The notes: generated by a model from the letters alone, not told the origin. Shown: positions 1 through 8,145, counted from the first letter of the stretch. The stretch: 26,591 nucleotides of DNA from Gp7-AA10 sp035636095 (GCA_035636095.1 DASPZU010000093.1:1-26591), one strand, 5' to 3'. Made by a program: numbers and translations.

Positions 1-2
1 TG

Positions 3-86
3 AAAGGTCACAAACAGATGAAACGCCTGATCGACATTCTTGATCGAGCGATCGATGCTAAACAGTCGCTCGCGAAGACGGCTTAA
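3..86 (+). CDS. C-terminal tail of an unidentified protein (partial)
   Basis: A reading frame is open from the left edge for 27 codons and ends at TAA (84-86). The peptide is helix-prone and rich in Lys, Ile, Leu and Asp, ending SLAKTA. Its stop shares a TTAA palindrome with the stop of the convergent gene, a typical tail-to-tail arrangement that supports it being a real gene end. Too little is visible to name a family. Confidence 0.45.
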   Translation, partial: KGHKQMKRLIDILDRAIDAKQSLAKTA

Positions 87-751
87 GCCACAATGGACAG
101 GAATCGCCTCTCAGATTTCAACTGCCGAAGGGACATGCTCCTGCGCGGGGAAATTGTGACGTTCGTATTTCGAAACAGATCGCTGGAAGCGCCTGCGTCA
201 TTAAAGTATCGTAGCGTCACGGAAAGTGGAGTGTCGTTTGGGTTGACGAAGATCAGGTTATGACGGCCAATATTTCTGAACTCGACGACCGGAATCTGTA
301 AGTTCGCCACGGTGCGCGAGAGTGAGTATGCATTGCTTGTTGGCAGCACAGGGATATTCTGCGTGAATCCGGCCAGACAGCACGGGTCCTGCGGAATTCC
401 ACCAAAGTTCGTGATCACGATGGCGATTTCTATCGTGTCGTCGGCAGTGATTTCTACCGCAGCCGCTGCGCCAGCAGGGCACGCCAGCGACCGAATCTGC
501 GCGAGCGTGCCTGGCTGCATCGTAATTGGTACGAAACCGGCACACATGACACCATCCCCAGGTAATAATCGTTCAACGCGTACGGTTTGGGCCTGCTGGC
601 TACGGTTGTAAAGGCGTAACTCCGACTGCCATATTGATCCTTCTTTGCCAAGGACTTTCTCAGCAAAGACCGGTACAAGGCGCGTGACAGTGGCTGCGGC
701 TGCGGTTCCGGCCAAGAGAAAGGTGAACGAGAAAAAAACAAGTATCTTCAT
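83..751 (-). CDS. secreted protein of unknown function, partner of the S8 protease
   Basis: 222 residues if translation starts at the ATG at 751. That start is preferred over a longer frame reaching 898 because it begins a clear signal peptide (MKILVFFSFTFLLAGTAAAA) and lies four bases after the upstream protease stop. The mature part is beta-rich, with an NRSQQAQTV-like segment, several Cys (VMCAGF, LACPAG, DPCCLAG) and a repeated pattern of short strands suggesting one or two Ig-like or jelly-roll domains. I do not recognise a named family. It is almost certainly co-transcribed with the protease and exported by Sec, so it may be a substrate, inhibitor or surface partner; this is inference from position only. 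No good Shine-Dalgarno site precedes it, consistent with translational coupling. Confidence 0.7.
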   Translation of the reverse strand: MKILVFFSFTFLLAGTAAAATVTRLVPVFAEKVLGKEGSIWQSELRLYNRSQQAQTVRVERLLPGDGVMCAGFVPITMQPGTLAQIRSLACPAGAAAAVEITADDTIEIAIVITNFGGIPQDPCCLAGFTQNIPVLPTSNAYSLSRTVANLQIPVVEFRNIGRHNLIFVNPNDTPLSVTLRYFNDAGASSDLFRNTNVTISPRRSMSLRQLKSERRFLSIVA

Positions 752-755
752 AATT

Positions 756-3161
756 TTAGAGTCGAGCATTGCTGATATAGAGTGCAAAATCTTGGTTGGG
801 AGCTGGCTGATTGGGCACCGCTCCTGCGGAGATACTGGTACCGCGAACGGTAACGCGAAACGTGTTGGCATTGCCTGGTATGAAGCGCACGATTTCAACG
901 TTGTTGGCGGAGTCCACTGCGGGGGCGAAACCGCAGACGCCCGGTATTGATGCTTCCGATGTCTGACTTATGTAATTGCCGACGTACGTGCGTGAGCACA
1001 TTCCTAGCTGTAAGGCGTCAACAAATAGGTCCAGATCGTTGACGAGAGTGTTCGTTGCGCCGGCGGCGGCGGGCGCGTCGCTCCAGGCAAGGACGATGGT
1101 GACTGTTTGATTCTGGTCCACAGGCGTGTACTCCTGACTCCACGACGCGCCGGACGTAAAGAGAATTGTGTTCTCGTTGACATACTGATTGCCAAGACTT
1201 GAGAAGAGCGGTGCCAAGGTCAGCAGGCCGAATCCTACTCGGTTGTTCGGTCGGGCTCCGATGGTTCCTCCGGTGCGTCGATCAGTGCCGTTGATCACAC
1301 TGCGCGCGCCAGCGGTCAGGATCGCTTTTAGAAGGGCAGGTTGTGCGGCACTAGGGCTAGCCGAGTACACCCTGCTTGCTAGAAGTGCCGCTCCGGCTGC
1401 TGCTGGTGCTGAAAAACTCGTGCCTGATTCCATCGTGTAGATAAAGCTGCCGTAGGGAGCGTCATCGCACCAATGTATGTTTCCGTCTTGGCCGCCACTC
1501 CGTGGGTTGACGATCATTGTGCCAGGAGCGACCAGGTCCGGCTTAAAGATACTCGCGTTCAACATGCTGCGCTTACTATTGATGCTTAGATTGAGGTAGC
1601 TGTCTGCGAGGGTGCCATGGCACGCAGCTGGATCCTGATCTGGACGATAGTTTTCGGCCGCTCCAACCGCGATGACGTTCTTCGCCGTCGCCGGCGGCAA
1701 GACCAGTAGCGGGTTCGCGTCGCCGACAGATTGATCAATATTGCCACTCGAAACAGTGATCGTAACCGGCGTCACTCCGTTGGCCCAGTTGTTATCCGCG
1801 TCACGGACGGCCATATCGTACTGCCGGCTCGTGAGAGTGTACTGTCCACTGACGTACTGCGGCGGATTGAAGGCATCGGGATAATCGTTGTGCGAATGGT
1901 TTTGGATGTACGCGTTATTGGGGGCGTTGACCGCGTCGCTGGCCCAATCAAAAATTGTCCCTGCTGGCTGAGCATTGAAAACGTTGAAAATCTTAGTGCT
2001 CTTAACGCCTGCGCTCGGCGCGACTCCGACGCCGAGGCGGTACCCACCGGTGTCGTTGACGGCCGTAGCGCCGTTGCCAGCAATCACGCCTGCCACCATT
2101 GTGCCGTGGCCAAACCGGTCGCATCGCAGATCGGCACCAAATGGGCACTGCGGTTCTGGATTGAAGTTGCCAGCAAAAAATTCCCGGCCCGCTAGGTCTG
2201 CGTGCGCCGCGGCGTTTGTGGCGTTGTCAAGAGCAGTGTCAGCGATGTCGACCCGAAAGCCTTCTGCGTTCAAATTCGAGCAAACGGCACAATTGCTGGC
2301 AAGCCAAGCAATATACCCAGGAGCCGGTGCTGTTCCCCCGCCGGTCATCGACCCGCTGAGCGCCTGCCGCTCGTCGGAGGGACGAAAATGCGGCTCGCGA
2401 TGTATCCCCATGACCAGCGGATGACGCAGCAGCGCGTCGGCTTGCGCGCCGGTGAGTTGTGCGTGGACGAAATAGTCGCCGCCGACCTGCTCCGCTCGCG
2501 CATTTGCGCCCGGCAGGGATGCTATTTGGTCGCGCACCGCCTCGCGCCCGGAGACGTTGGCGACTTGCACAATCAGCCTGGCGGTCGGTTCAGTGGTGGC
2601 GAAAAGCGCTGTCTTCATTGCTGCGTCATATCGGTCGACCCATTGGACCATCGGCGCGCCAGCTTCCAGCTGGCGAATAGCAAGGGGCGTCGCCGTAACG
2701 ATCAGTGCGTTTTGTGGAACGGCTTGTAGCGGGATCGCGCCGTACCGTGTGATGTCCAGCCATGCGGGTTTCGGTGGCCCGACATACTGCACGACGTACA
2801 ATCCAGTTGTTCCCTCAGCATAATCTGTACGCGGCGCCGCTAGCCGCGTGTCGACCGTCATGCGTGGAAGAAAGACCTTGTCGAAGTCATCACGCCGCTC
2901 GGCGTTTATACCAAACTGGTTTGCGCGGCGTACGAGTTGATTGACGTTTTGCTGTGGCGCCTGGACGAGCGTAAATGCCGGGTACTGATGTAGCTCGCGA
3001 GCGCCTATCGCAGTCAGTTGCGCCATTGCGGCGGCATCGATCGTTCCTGAACCTTGTCTGCTGAGCAGGACCTTGGTCCACGTCTCTGCCGCTGCCACAG
3101 CTGTGCTCGTTACGGTTAGAACCACGGAGACTAATACGGTGATCTTCCATCTAACTGTCAT
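756..3161 (-). CDS. secreted S8 (subtilisin-family) serine peptidase
   Basis: 801 residues from the ATG at 3161, which has a purine-rich Shine-Dalgarno stretch (AGAAGGAAAGAGAGA) just upstream. A TTG 24 bases earlier is a weaker alternative. Order of parts: signal peptide 1-25; a pro-region to about 270; the catalytic domain about 290-655 with Asp308 (ADTALD), His352 (GHGTMVAG), oxyanion Asn474 (SSGN) and nucleophile Ser582 (GTSFSAP); then a C-terminal beta domain about 660-801 with LVNDLDLFVD, resembling the jelly-roll after the catalytic domain of KP-43-type subtilisins. Secreted endopeptidase activity is strongly supported; the substrate is unknown. Six Cys in the catalytic part suggest disulfides in an exported enzyme. 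Confidence 0.93.
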   Translation of the reverse strand: MTVRWKITVLVSVVLTVTSTAVAAAETWTKVLLSRQGSGTIDAAAMAQLTAIGARELHQYPAFTLVQAPQQNVNQLVRRANQFGINAERRDDFDKVFLPRMTVDTRLAAPRTDYAEGTTGLYVVQYVGPPKPAWLDITRYGAIPLQAVPQNALIVTATPLAIRQLEAGAPMVQWVDRYDAAMKTALFATTEPTARLIVQVANVSGREAVRDQIASLPGANARAEQVGGDYFVHAQLTGAQADALLRHPLVMGIHREPHFRPSDERQALSGSMTGGGTAPAPGYIAWLASNCAVCSNLNAEGFRVDIADTALDNATNAAAHADLAGREFFAGNFNPEPQCPFGADLRCDRFGHGTMVAGVIAGNGATAVNDTGGYRLGVGVAPSAGVKSTKIFNVFNAQPAGTIFDWASDAVNAPNNAYIQNHSHNDYPDAFNPPQYVSGQYTLTSRQYDMAVRDADNNWANGVTPVTITVSSGNIDQSVGDANPLLVLPPATAKNVIAVGAAENYRPDQDPAACHGTLADSYLNLSINSKRSMLNASIFKPDLVAPGTMIVNPRSGGQDGNIHWCDDAPYGSFIYTMESGTSFSAPAAAGAALLASRVYSASPSAAQPALLKAILTAGARSVINGTDRRTGGTIGARPNNRVGFGLLTLAPLFSSLGNQYVNENTILFTSGASWSQEYTPVDQNQTVTIVLAWSDAPAAAGATNTLVNDLDLFVDALQLGMCSRTYVGNYISQTSEASIPGVCGFAPAVDSANNVEIVRFIPGNANTFRVTVRGTSISAGAVPNQPAPNQDFALYISNARL

Positions 3162-3261
3162 TCTCTCTTTCCTTCTGGCGATCAAAATTGCGCGCGACGG
3201 GATTCTAGGGGGCGGTCTGAGTCGTCTGGAAGAGACAATATTTGGAGCGCATCAAGCGGGC

Positions 3262-3597
3262 TCAGCTCTTGGCTTTCCGTGGCCGCAGGCGGTAGGACCG
3301 AGGTGTTATCCCGACGACGCGCTTGAATGTGCGGAAGAACGTTCGTCGTGTGCCGAACCCGCACTTGTACGCGATCGTGTTCATTGGTAGATCCGTCGTG
3401 GCGAGCAAATACTTCGCGCGCTCGACGCGGCCGCGCTTGAGGTATTCGCTTGGCCGCTCACCAACGACCTCGAGGAAGAGATTGCTGAAATCGCCGGCGG
3501 TCATGCGAACCAGTGCCGCGAGTTCGTTCACATGCGTGACGTCCTCTCTTTCGAGGCAGTCCGCGAGATATCCATCGGCCAAATCCCCGAAGCTCAC
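3262..3597 (-). CDS. AraC-type DNA-binding protein lacking a sensor domain
   Basis: 111 residues, essentially just the two helix-turn-helix motifs of the AraC/XylS family: a first HTH around VNELAALVRMTAGDFSNLF and a second around AYKCGFGTRRTFFRTFKR, followed by the usual GITPRSYR end. Full-length family members are about 250-300 residues with an N-terminal sensor. Here the frame is closed by a stop about 80 bases upstream of the GTG start, so no sensor is encoded. The start is GTG without a clear Shine-Dalgarno. It is divergent to the glutaryl-CoA dehydrogenase gene and shares a 95-base spacer with it, so control of that gene, of itself, or of the downstream protease pair is possible but unproven. 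Confidence 0.85.
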   Translation of the reverse strand: MSFGDLADGYLADCLEREDVTHVNELAALVRMTAGDFSNLFLEVVGERPSEYLKRGRVERAKYLLATTDLPMNTIAYKCGFGTRRTFFRTFKRVVGITPRSYRLRPRKAKS

Positions 3598-3679
3598 GCG
3601 CTGATGGATGGAGCATCGGTAAGTAGTGATCCGGCGTGAAGATCTGCTACCCCGAAAAATGGAAGCGACGTCGCCCGAC

Positions 3680-3685
3680 TATAAT
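3680..3685 (+). promoter_or_regulatory. -10 hexamer TATAAT, probable leaderless promoter of gcdH
   Basis: A perfect TATAAT lies seven bases before the ATG at 3693. A start point 6-8 bases downstream of a -10 box would coincide with the A of the start codon. No Shine-Dalgarno and no convincing -35 TTGACA are seen. Confidence 0.6.
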
Positions 3686-3692
3686 TCGCGCC

Positions 3693-4928
3693 ATGGCCAG
3701 TTTCCCGGGCGTGGATTACATGGACATCGACTCGCTCTTCAGCGAAGACGAGCTGATGGTCCGCCAGACCGTGCGCGACTTCGTCGACGAGGAGGTGCTC
3801 CCCATCATCGAGCACGCCAATCGCGAAGAGAAGTTCCCCATGCAGCTCATTCCCAAGATGGCCGAGATGGGCCTCTTCGGCGCGACCATCAAGGAATACG
3901 ACCTCCCCGGCCTCAACAACGTCGCGTACGGCCTGATCATGCAGGAGCTCGAACGCGGCGATTCGGGCCTGCGCTCGTTCGCGTCGGTGCAGTCGGGACT
4001 GGTGATGTTTCCCATCTACAGCTACGGCTCGAAAAAGCAAAAAGATTTCTGGATCCCGAAGCTCTCGGCCGGAGAAAAAATCGGATGTTTCGGCCTGACC
4101 GAGCCTGATTTCGGATCGAATCCCGGCGGCATGCGCACCAACGCCCGCCGCGAAGGCGATTCCTGGGTGCTCAACGGCGCGAAATCGTGGATCACAAACG
4201 GCTCGATCGCCGATGTGGCCGTCGTTTGGGCGAAAGCCGAGGGATCCATCCGCGGATTCCTGGTCGAGAAGGGAACGCCCGGCTTCAGCACCGCCTATCA
4301 CATGGGCAAGTTCTCGCTGCGCGCATCGGTGACGTCGCAGCTTTTCTTCGAAGACTGCCGCATCCCCGCCGACAACGTTCTGCCCGAAACGAACGGACTG
4401 AAATATCCGCTCTCCTGCCTGACACAAGCGCGATATGGAGTCGCATGGGGCGCGATCGGATCGGCGATGGCGACCTACAACACGGCGGTGCAGTACTCGA
4501 AGTCACGGATTCAATTCGGCGGACAGCCGATCGCATCGCATCAGCTGGTGCAGAACAAGCTCGCCTGGATGATCACCGAGATCACCAAGGGACAACTGCT
4601 GGCGCTGCAGATGGGTCGATTGAAAGATCAGGGCAAGCTGAAGCCGCATCACGTTTCGATGGGCAAGATGAACAACGTAAACATCGCCCTCGAGACCGCC
4701 CGGATGGCCCGCGACATCCTCGGCGCCAACGGCGTCTCGGACGAATACCCGGTCATCCGCCACATGCTCAATCTCGAATCCGTCAAGACGTACGAAGGAA
4801 CCCACGACATCCACAACCTCATCATCGGCGAGGCGGTCACCGGAATCGCTGCTTACAATCCGCCCATGAGCGCGCAGGCCGAGCGCGAAGCGACCGAACG
4901 GCGCGCGGCGGAGACTGCCAAGAAATGA
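3693..4928 (+). CDS. gcdH: glutaryl-CoA dehydrogenase
   Basis: 411 residues, the usual length. It oxidatively decarboxylates glutaryl-CoA to crotonyl-CoA using FAD, in lysine, tryptophan and some aromatic degradation. Acyl-CoA dehydrogenase signatures are present (CFGLTEPDFGSN, GKFSLRAS, YGVAWG, SRIQFG). The GCDH-specific glutarate pocket known from the human enzyme is matched: Glu87, Arg94 and Ser95 in ELERGDSGLRS. The catalytic base is Glu368 in TYEGTHDI. These features separate it from ordinary fatty acyl-CoA dehydrogenases. The ATG at 3693 is chosen over a GTG at 3636 because similarity begins there and a TATAAT box lies between the two. The last codon overlaps the next gene (ATGA). Confidence 0.93.
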   Translation: MASFPGVDYMDIDSLFSEDELMVRQTVRDFVDEEVLPIIEHANREEKFPMQLIPKMAEMGLFGATIKEYDLPGLNNVAYGLIMQELERGDSGLRSFASVQSGLVMFPIYSYGSKKQKDFWIPKLSAGEKIGCFGLTEPDFGSNPGGMRTNARREGDSWVLNGAKSWITNGSIADVAVVWAKAEGSIRGFLVEKGTPGFSTAYHMGKFSLRASVTSQLFFEDCRIPADNVLPETNGLKYPLSCLTQARYGVAWGAIGSAMATYNTAVQYSKSRIQFGGQPIASHQLVQNKLAWMITEITKGQLLALQMGRLKDQGKLKPHHVSMGKMNNVNIALETARMARDILGANGVSDEYPVIRHMLNLESVKTYEGTHDIHNLIIGEAVTGIAAYNPPMSAQAEREATERRAAETAKK

Positions 4929-5386
4929 ATTTCCTCCACATCCATCTGGCCATCAACCACTCGCCGCTTTACGCCACGCTCTTCGCGTTCTTTTTCATCT
5001 TGATCGGCATGATGATCCGGAACCCCAGCATCGTCACGGCCGGTCTGGTGATCACCATCGTGGCGGCACTTTGCGGGGTGGCCGCCTACTACACCGGCGA
5101 TCAGGCGGCAGACATCATCAAGGACGGCCCTCCCATCGCCGGCGTCGAGAAAACGGTGATCGGACCGCATGAGCAGGCTGCCGTATTTGTCTTGGTCTCG
5201 TCGGGCGTGGCCGCGGGTTTCGCGCTCATTACGCTATTCGTCGGACGGCGACGCCCTGCACGCCCACGGTGGATGGAAGTGGTGATGGTGATCGTGCTTC
5301 TGTGGTCGCTCTCCGTCGTCGTCCGCGTCGCACTCCTCGGCGGCCGCATCCATCATCCCGAAGTTCGGGCCTTGATCACGCGCTAA
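4925..5386 (+). CDS. four-helix integral membrane protein, DUF2231-like
   Basis: 153 residues starting inside the gcdH stop (ATGA), hence translationally coupled. Four hydrophobic segments are visible at about 8-30, 33-55, 85-107 and 115-135. The first is preceded by HIHLAINHSPLYATL, a histidine-containing start like the HxxxxHxP region of DUF2231-type proteins. A further conserved-looking His lies in VIGPHEQAA before the third helix. Paired histidines in a small helical membrane protein would suit heme or quinone contact, but that is speculation. Coupling to an FAD dehydrogenase whose electrons must reach the membrane makes a redox role conceivable. No specific function is assigned. Confidence 0.8.
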   Translation: MNFLHIHLAINHSPLYATLFAFFFILIGMMIRNPSIVTAGLVITIVAALCGVAAYYTGDQAADIIKDGPPIAGVEKTVIGPHEQAAVFVLVSSGVAAGFALITLFVGRRRPARPRWMEVVMVIVLLWSLSVVVRVALLGGRIHHPEVRALITR

Positions 5387-5427
5387 CGGGGTCAGGCCTG
5401 CCGACCTTCACGGCGAACATTTTCTGC

Positions 5428-5433
5428 TACAGT
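5428..5433 (+). promoter_or_regulatory. -10-like TACAGT before glpX
   Basis: TACAGT ends ten bases before the ATG at 5444, with no Shine-Dalgarno between. It fits the pattern seen before other genes here but is a weaker match. The 57-base gap to the previous gene also allows read-through. Confidence 0.35.
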
Positions 5434-5443
5434 GCCCGCCAAA

Positions 5444-6427
5444 ATGGAATCGAGTCTCGAGATTGGCTTCTTGCGTGTCACGGAGAAAGCCGCCATCGCC
5501 GCCGCCCGCACCATGGGCTACGGCAAGCGGAAATACTCCGATCAAGTGGCCGTCGAGTCGATGCGCGAAGAGCTGAACCGGCTCAAGATGCGCGGCACGG
5601 TCGTCATCGGCGAGGGAGAGCGCGACAAGGCGCCGATGCTCTATGTCGGCGAGCCCCTCGGCCGCGGCTGGACCGAGGGCGAGATTTACCCGGAGGTCGA
5701 CATCGCGGTCGACCCGCTGGAGGGAACGAACCTCTGCGCCACCGGATCCGCCAATGCCATCGCCGTCCTGGCCGCCTCAGAAAAGGGCGGTCTGTTGAAC
5801 GCTCCCGATGTTTACATGGACAAGATCGTGGTCGGACCGACTGCCGCGGAGTTCGTGAGCCTCGGCAAGTCGGTGCAGGAGAACCTCAACCAGATCGCGG
5901 AAGCGTTTCAGCGCGACGTCGACGAGTTGACGATCGTTGTACTCGATCGCGAACGGCATCACGATCTGATTGCGCAGATTCGCGAGGCCGGCGCGCGGAT
6001 CAAGTTGATCAGCGACGGCGATCTGTCCGCCGGCATCGCCGCCGCCGTTCGCGGGACCGGAATTCACGCCGCGATGGGAATCGGCGGCGCGCCGGAAGGC
6101 GTGCTGACTGCGGCCGCCATGCGCTGTCTCAATGGACGCATGCAGGGACGACTCAAGCCGCTCGAAAAATGGCAGGAAGAGCGACTGAAGTCGATGGGCT
6201 ACACCGACGGCGACAAGATTTATGACACCGGCGAGCTGGCGGCAGGCAACGACATCATCTTCAGCGCGACCGGCGTGACCGACGGCGACCTTCTCCGCGG
6301 CGTGCGTTTCTTCGGCGGCGGCGTGCGAACGTCCTCGCTCTTCATGTCGCTAAAAACGAACAGCATTCGCTTCGTCGACACCATCTATCGGGAAGAAGGA
6401 TCGCGGCTGGCGGTCTCGTTTACTTAG
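5444..6427 (+). CDS. glpX: class II fructose-1,6-bisphosphatase
   Basis: 327 residues, matching the GlpX family. It hydrolyses fructose-1,6-bisphosphate to fructose-6-phosphate in gluconeogenesis, metal-dependent, in the cytoplasm. The Li-sensitive phosphatase-fold signatures are intact: GEGERD at 56-61, then VDIAVDPLEGTNLCATG with Asp86, Asp90 and Glu93 as expected metal and phosphate ligands. Later family blocks are also present (KLISDGDLSAGIAA, GIGGAPEGVLTAAA, GRGL-like GRLKPL). The ATG at 5444 is preferred to a GTG at 5432 because similarity starts with MESSLEIGFLRVTEKAA. Some family members also cleave sedoheptulose-1,7-bisphosphate. The stop overlaps the convergent gene by eight bases. 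Confidence 0.95.
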   Translation: MESSLEIGFLRVTEKAAIAAARTMGYGKRKYSDQVAVESMREELNRLKMRGTVVIGEGERDKAPMLYVGEPLGRGWTEGEIYPEVDIAVDPLEGTNLCATGSANAIAVLAASEKGGLLNAPDVYMDKIVVGPTAAEFVSLGKSVQENLNQIAEAFQRDVDELTIVVLDRERHHDLIAQIREAGARIKLISDGDLSAGIAAAVRGTGIHAAMGIGGAPEGVLTAAAMRCLNGRMQGRLKPLEKWQEERLKSMGYTDGDKIYDTGELAAGNDIIFSATGVTDGDLLRGVRFFGGGVRTSSLFMSLKTNSIRFVDTIYREEGSRLAVSFT

Positions 6428-7277
6428 ACTGCAACAAGCGAAACGACTTCGGCAGCGGCGCCGTGAACGACATTTTCTTCCCGCTGGTCGGATGCGAGAA
6501 GCCGAGGAGTTTCGCGTGAAGACCGAGTCGCCCGAGGGGGTTGACGCTGCTGCCGTAGAGCGGATCGCCGACCACCGGATGTCCCGCTTCGGAAAGGTGC
6601 GTACGAATCTGATTCTTACGCCCGGTCTCGAGCCGGACTTCCAACATCGAGTAATTCGGCGACGTCGTGATGGTGCGGTAATGCGTGATGGCCAGCTTGG
6701 CGTCGGGATGCGCGACCACACTCTGCATTCGGAGATCTTTTCGCTCGATCAGATGCGATCGAATCGTTCCGGACGGCGGCTCGATCGCACCTTCAATGAT
6801 GGCGATGTAAAGACGATCCACGGTGTGGGCCGCAAACTGTTCCTTCAGCCGTTCGCGAGCATGAAAGTTTTTCGCGAACACCAGCACCCCTGACGTCTCG
6901 CGGTCGAGCCGATGCACGACATGGATCCGTTCGTCTCCATGCCCGCCGAGGTAGGTGTTCAGGTATGCCTGTGCAGTGTTCTCCCGGTCGCGCTCCGTGG
7001 CCACAGTCAGCAAACCATTGGCCTTCAATACGACGATGACATCGACATCTTCGTGCAGAATCGTGAGCCCGGCCGGCAGCGCGCGCCGCAGATCTTTCTC
7101 GGCGACGTCGAGCATGTCGCCGGCATCGAGCTGCAGCTTGGCGTTCTTCTCGACCTCACCGTTTACGCGCACCCGCCCGCTCTGCAGCATCTGACGCAGC
7201 GTCGTCTTCGACGAATCGGGAAATACCGTTGCAAGAAATTCGAGCAATTCGATCTCTGACGTTACGATTCTGCGCAC
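6420..7277 (-). CDS. RluA-family RNA pseudouridine synthase
   Basis: 285 residues. The N-terminus is an S4-type RNA-binding domain (about 15-60, LRQMLQSGRVRVNG). The catalytic domain follows, with the RluA signature HRLDRETSG at 122-130; Asp125 is the catalytic residue that attacks uridine C1'. Further motifs are GRKNQIRTHLSEAGHPVVGDPLYG and LHAKLLGF. It isomerises uridine in rRNA or tRNA, but the exact site cannot be told from sequence, so no RluB/C/D symbol is given. The start is GTG, lying right at the edge of a heptamer repeat hairpin that fills the whole spacer to the divergent gene. No Shine-Dalgarno is visible because that space is repeat. Confidence 0.92.
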   Translation of the reverse strand: MRRIVTSEIELLEFLATVFPDSSKTTLRQMLQSGRVRVNGEVEKNAKLQLDAGDMLDVAEKDLRRALPAGLTILHEDVDVIVVLKANGLLTVATERDRENTAQAYLNTYLGGHGDERIHVVHRLDRETSGVLVFAKNFHARERLKEQFAAHTVDRLYIAIIEGAIEPPSGTIRSHLIERKDLRMQSVVAHPDAKLAITHYRTITTSPNYSMLEVRLETGRKNQIRTHLSEAGHPVVGDPLYGSSVNPLGRLGLHAKLLGFSHPTSGKKMSFTAPLPKSFRLLQSK

Positions 7278-7349
7278 GAGGGATGAAGGATGAGGGATGA
7301 GGGATGAATCGCAAAGTCTTCATCCCTCATCCCTCAGCCCTCATCCCTC
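7278..7349. repeat. inverted heptamer array, unit GAGGGAT (four units per arm)
   Basis: The left arm (7278-7307) is four tandem 7-base units of the type GAGGGAT plus GA. The right arm (7320-7349) is the inverse, units of TCATCCC. The arms pair at 28 of 30 positions around a 12-base loop (7308-7319). Both mismatches fall in the second unit from the outside, where each arm has its own substitution. The array fills the spacer between the divergent pseudouridine synthase and AIM24 genes and abuts the -10 box of the latter. Confidence 0.9.
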
Positions 7350-7350
7350 A

Positions 7351-7356
7351 TACAAT
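7351..7356 (+). promoter_or_regulatory. -10 hexamer TACAAT, probable leaderless promoter
   Basis: TACAAT starts one base after the heptamer array and ends six bases before the ATG at 7363. There is no Shine-Dalgarno. The -35 region would consist of repeat sequence. Confidence 0.55.
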
Positions 7357-7362
7357 CAAGCT

Positions 7363-8109
7363 ATGGAATACAAGATCGTAGGCGATGTCATGCAGGCGCT
7401 GCAGGTCGAACTGCAGCGAAACGAAGAGCTATACGCCGAAGCCGGGACGATGCTGTACATGGGGGCGGGAATCGAGCTGCAGGCGCGCATGCAGGGCGGC
7501 CTGATGAAAGGCCTCATGCGGAAGTTCCTGGCCGGCGAGACGATGTTCATGAGCGTCTTCCGCTGCAATGAAGCCAAAGGGCACCTCGCGCTGGCCAACC
7601 CGATTGCCGGAAAAATCTTTCCGATCGAGCTGAAAGGCAACACCATCCTGGCCGAACGCAACGCGTACCTCTGCGCCATCGGCAATGTCGATCTGTCGGT
7701 CGCTTTTACGAAGCGTTTCGGAGCGGGATTGTTCGGCGGCGAGGGATTCATCCTCCAGAAGATCAGCGGACAGGGACTCCTCTTTCTGCATGCGGGCGGC
7801 AACATGCTGGAATTCAATCTGGGGCCCGGCGAGCAGCTCCGGGTCGACACCGGCTGCATCGTCTCGTTCGCCGATACCGTCACCTACGACATCCAGTTCG
7901 TGGGCGGTTTCCGAAATGCGCTGTTTGGCGGCGAAGGATTGTTCTACGCGACGCTCACGGGTCCGGGGCACGTCGTCTTGCAGACGTTGCCGTTCAGCAG
8001 ACTCGCGAATCGTATCGCGGCGGCGGTCGGAAGCCGAAAAGAGGAATCGAAAGGTCTGGCCGGAATCGCCGGCGGAGTCCTGGGCGGCATCATCTCCGGC
8101 GACGATTAG
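7363..8109 (+). CDS. AIM24 / TIGR00266-family protein
   Basis: 248 residues. It belongs to the AIM24 family (also TIGR00266), a double-stranded beta-helix-like fold of repeated Gly-rich strands, seen here as KIFPIELKGNTILAERNAYL, FGGEGFILQKISGQG, LGPGEQLRVDTGCIVSFA and LFGGEGLFYATLTGPGHV. The C-terminus is a Gly/Ile tail (GGVLGGIISGDD), common in bacterial members. The biochemical function is unknown; yeast Aim24 is mitochondrial. A longer frame starting at 7297 would run through the heptamer repeat, so the ATG at 7363 after TACAAT is chosen. It is followed at 36 bases by a small membrane-protein gene on the same strand. Confidence 0.88.
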   Translation: MEYKIVGDVMQALQVELQRNEELYAEAGTMLYMGAGIELQARMQGGLMKGLMRKFLAGETMFMSVFRCNEAKGHLALANPIAGKIFPIELKGNTILAERNAYLCAIGNVDLSVAFTKRFGAGLFGGEGFILQKISGQGLLFLHAGGNMLEFNLGPGEQLRVDTGCIVSFADTVTYDIQFVGGFRNALFGGEGLFYATLTGPGHVVLQTLPFSRLANRIAAAVGSRKEESKGLAGIAGGVLGGIISGDD

Positions 8110-8112
8110 AGT

Positions 8113-8118
8113 TACAAT
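8113..8118 (+). promoter_or_regulatory. -10-like TACAAT before the small membrane-protein gene
   Basis: TACAAT(CAAG) is identical over ten bases to the box before the AIM24 gene. Here it lies 27 bases before the ATG and a GGGAG Shine-Dalgarno follows, so this transcript would have a short leader. Confidence 0.45.
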
Positions 8119-8145
8119 CAAGCCCTCCACAGAGGGAGACTCCCA

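Noticed and set aside
1..3600. Possible horizontally acquired low-GC segment (protease region)
   Set aside because: Sample lines counted by eye gave about 53-58% GC here against 67-68% in parts of the later genes. One line inside the binding-protein gene also gave 53%, and no mobility genes or attachment repeats flank it. A sliding-window GC and codon-use test would settle it.
3594..4427. 277-codon open frame antisense to gcdH
   Set aside because: It mirrors a strongly conserved enzyme with GC-rich third positions, and its translation shows no family features.
7278..7349. Repeat array considered as a CRISPR remnant
   Set aside because: Units are 7 bases in direct tandem without spacers, and arms are inverted; no cas genes are present.
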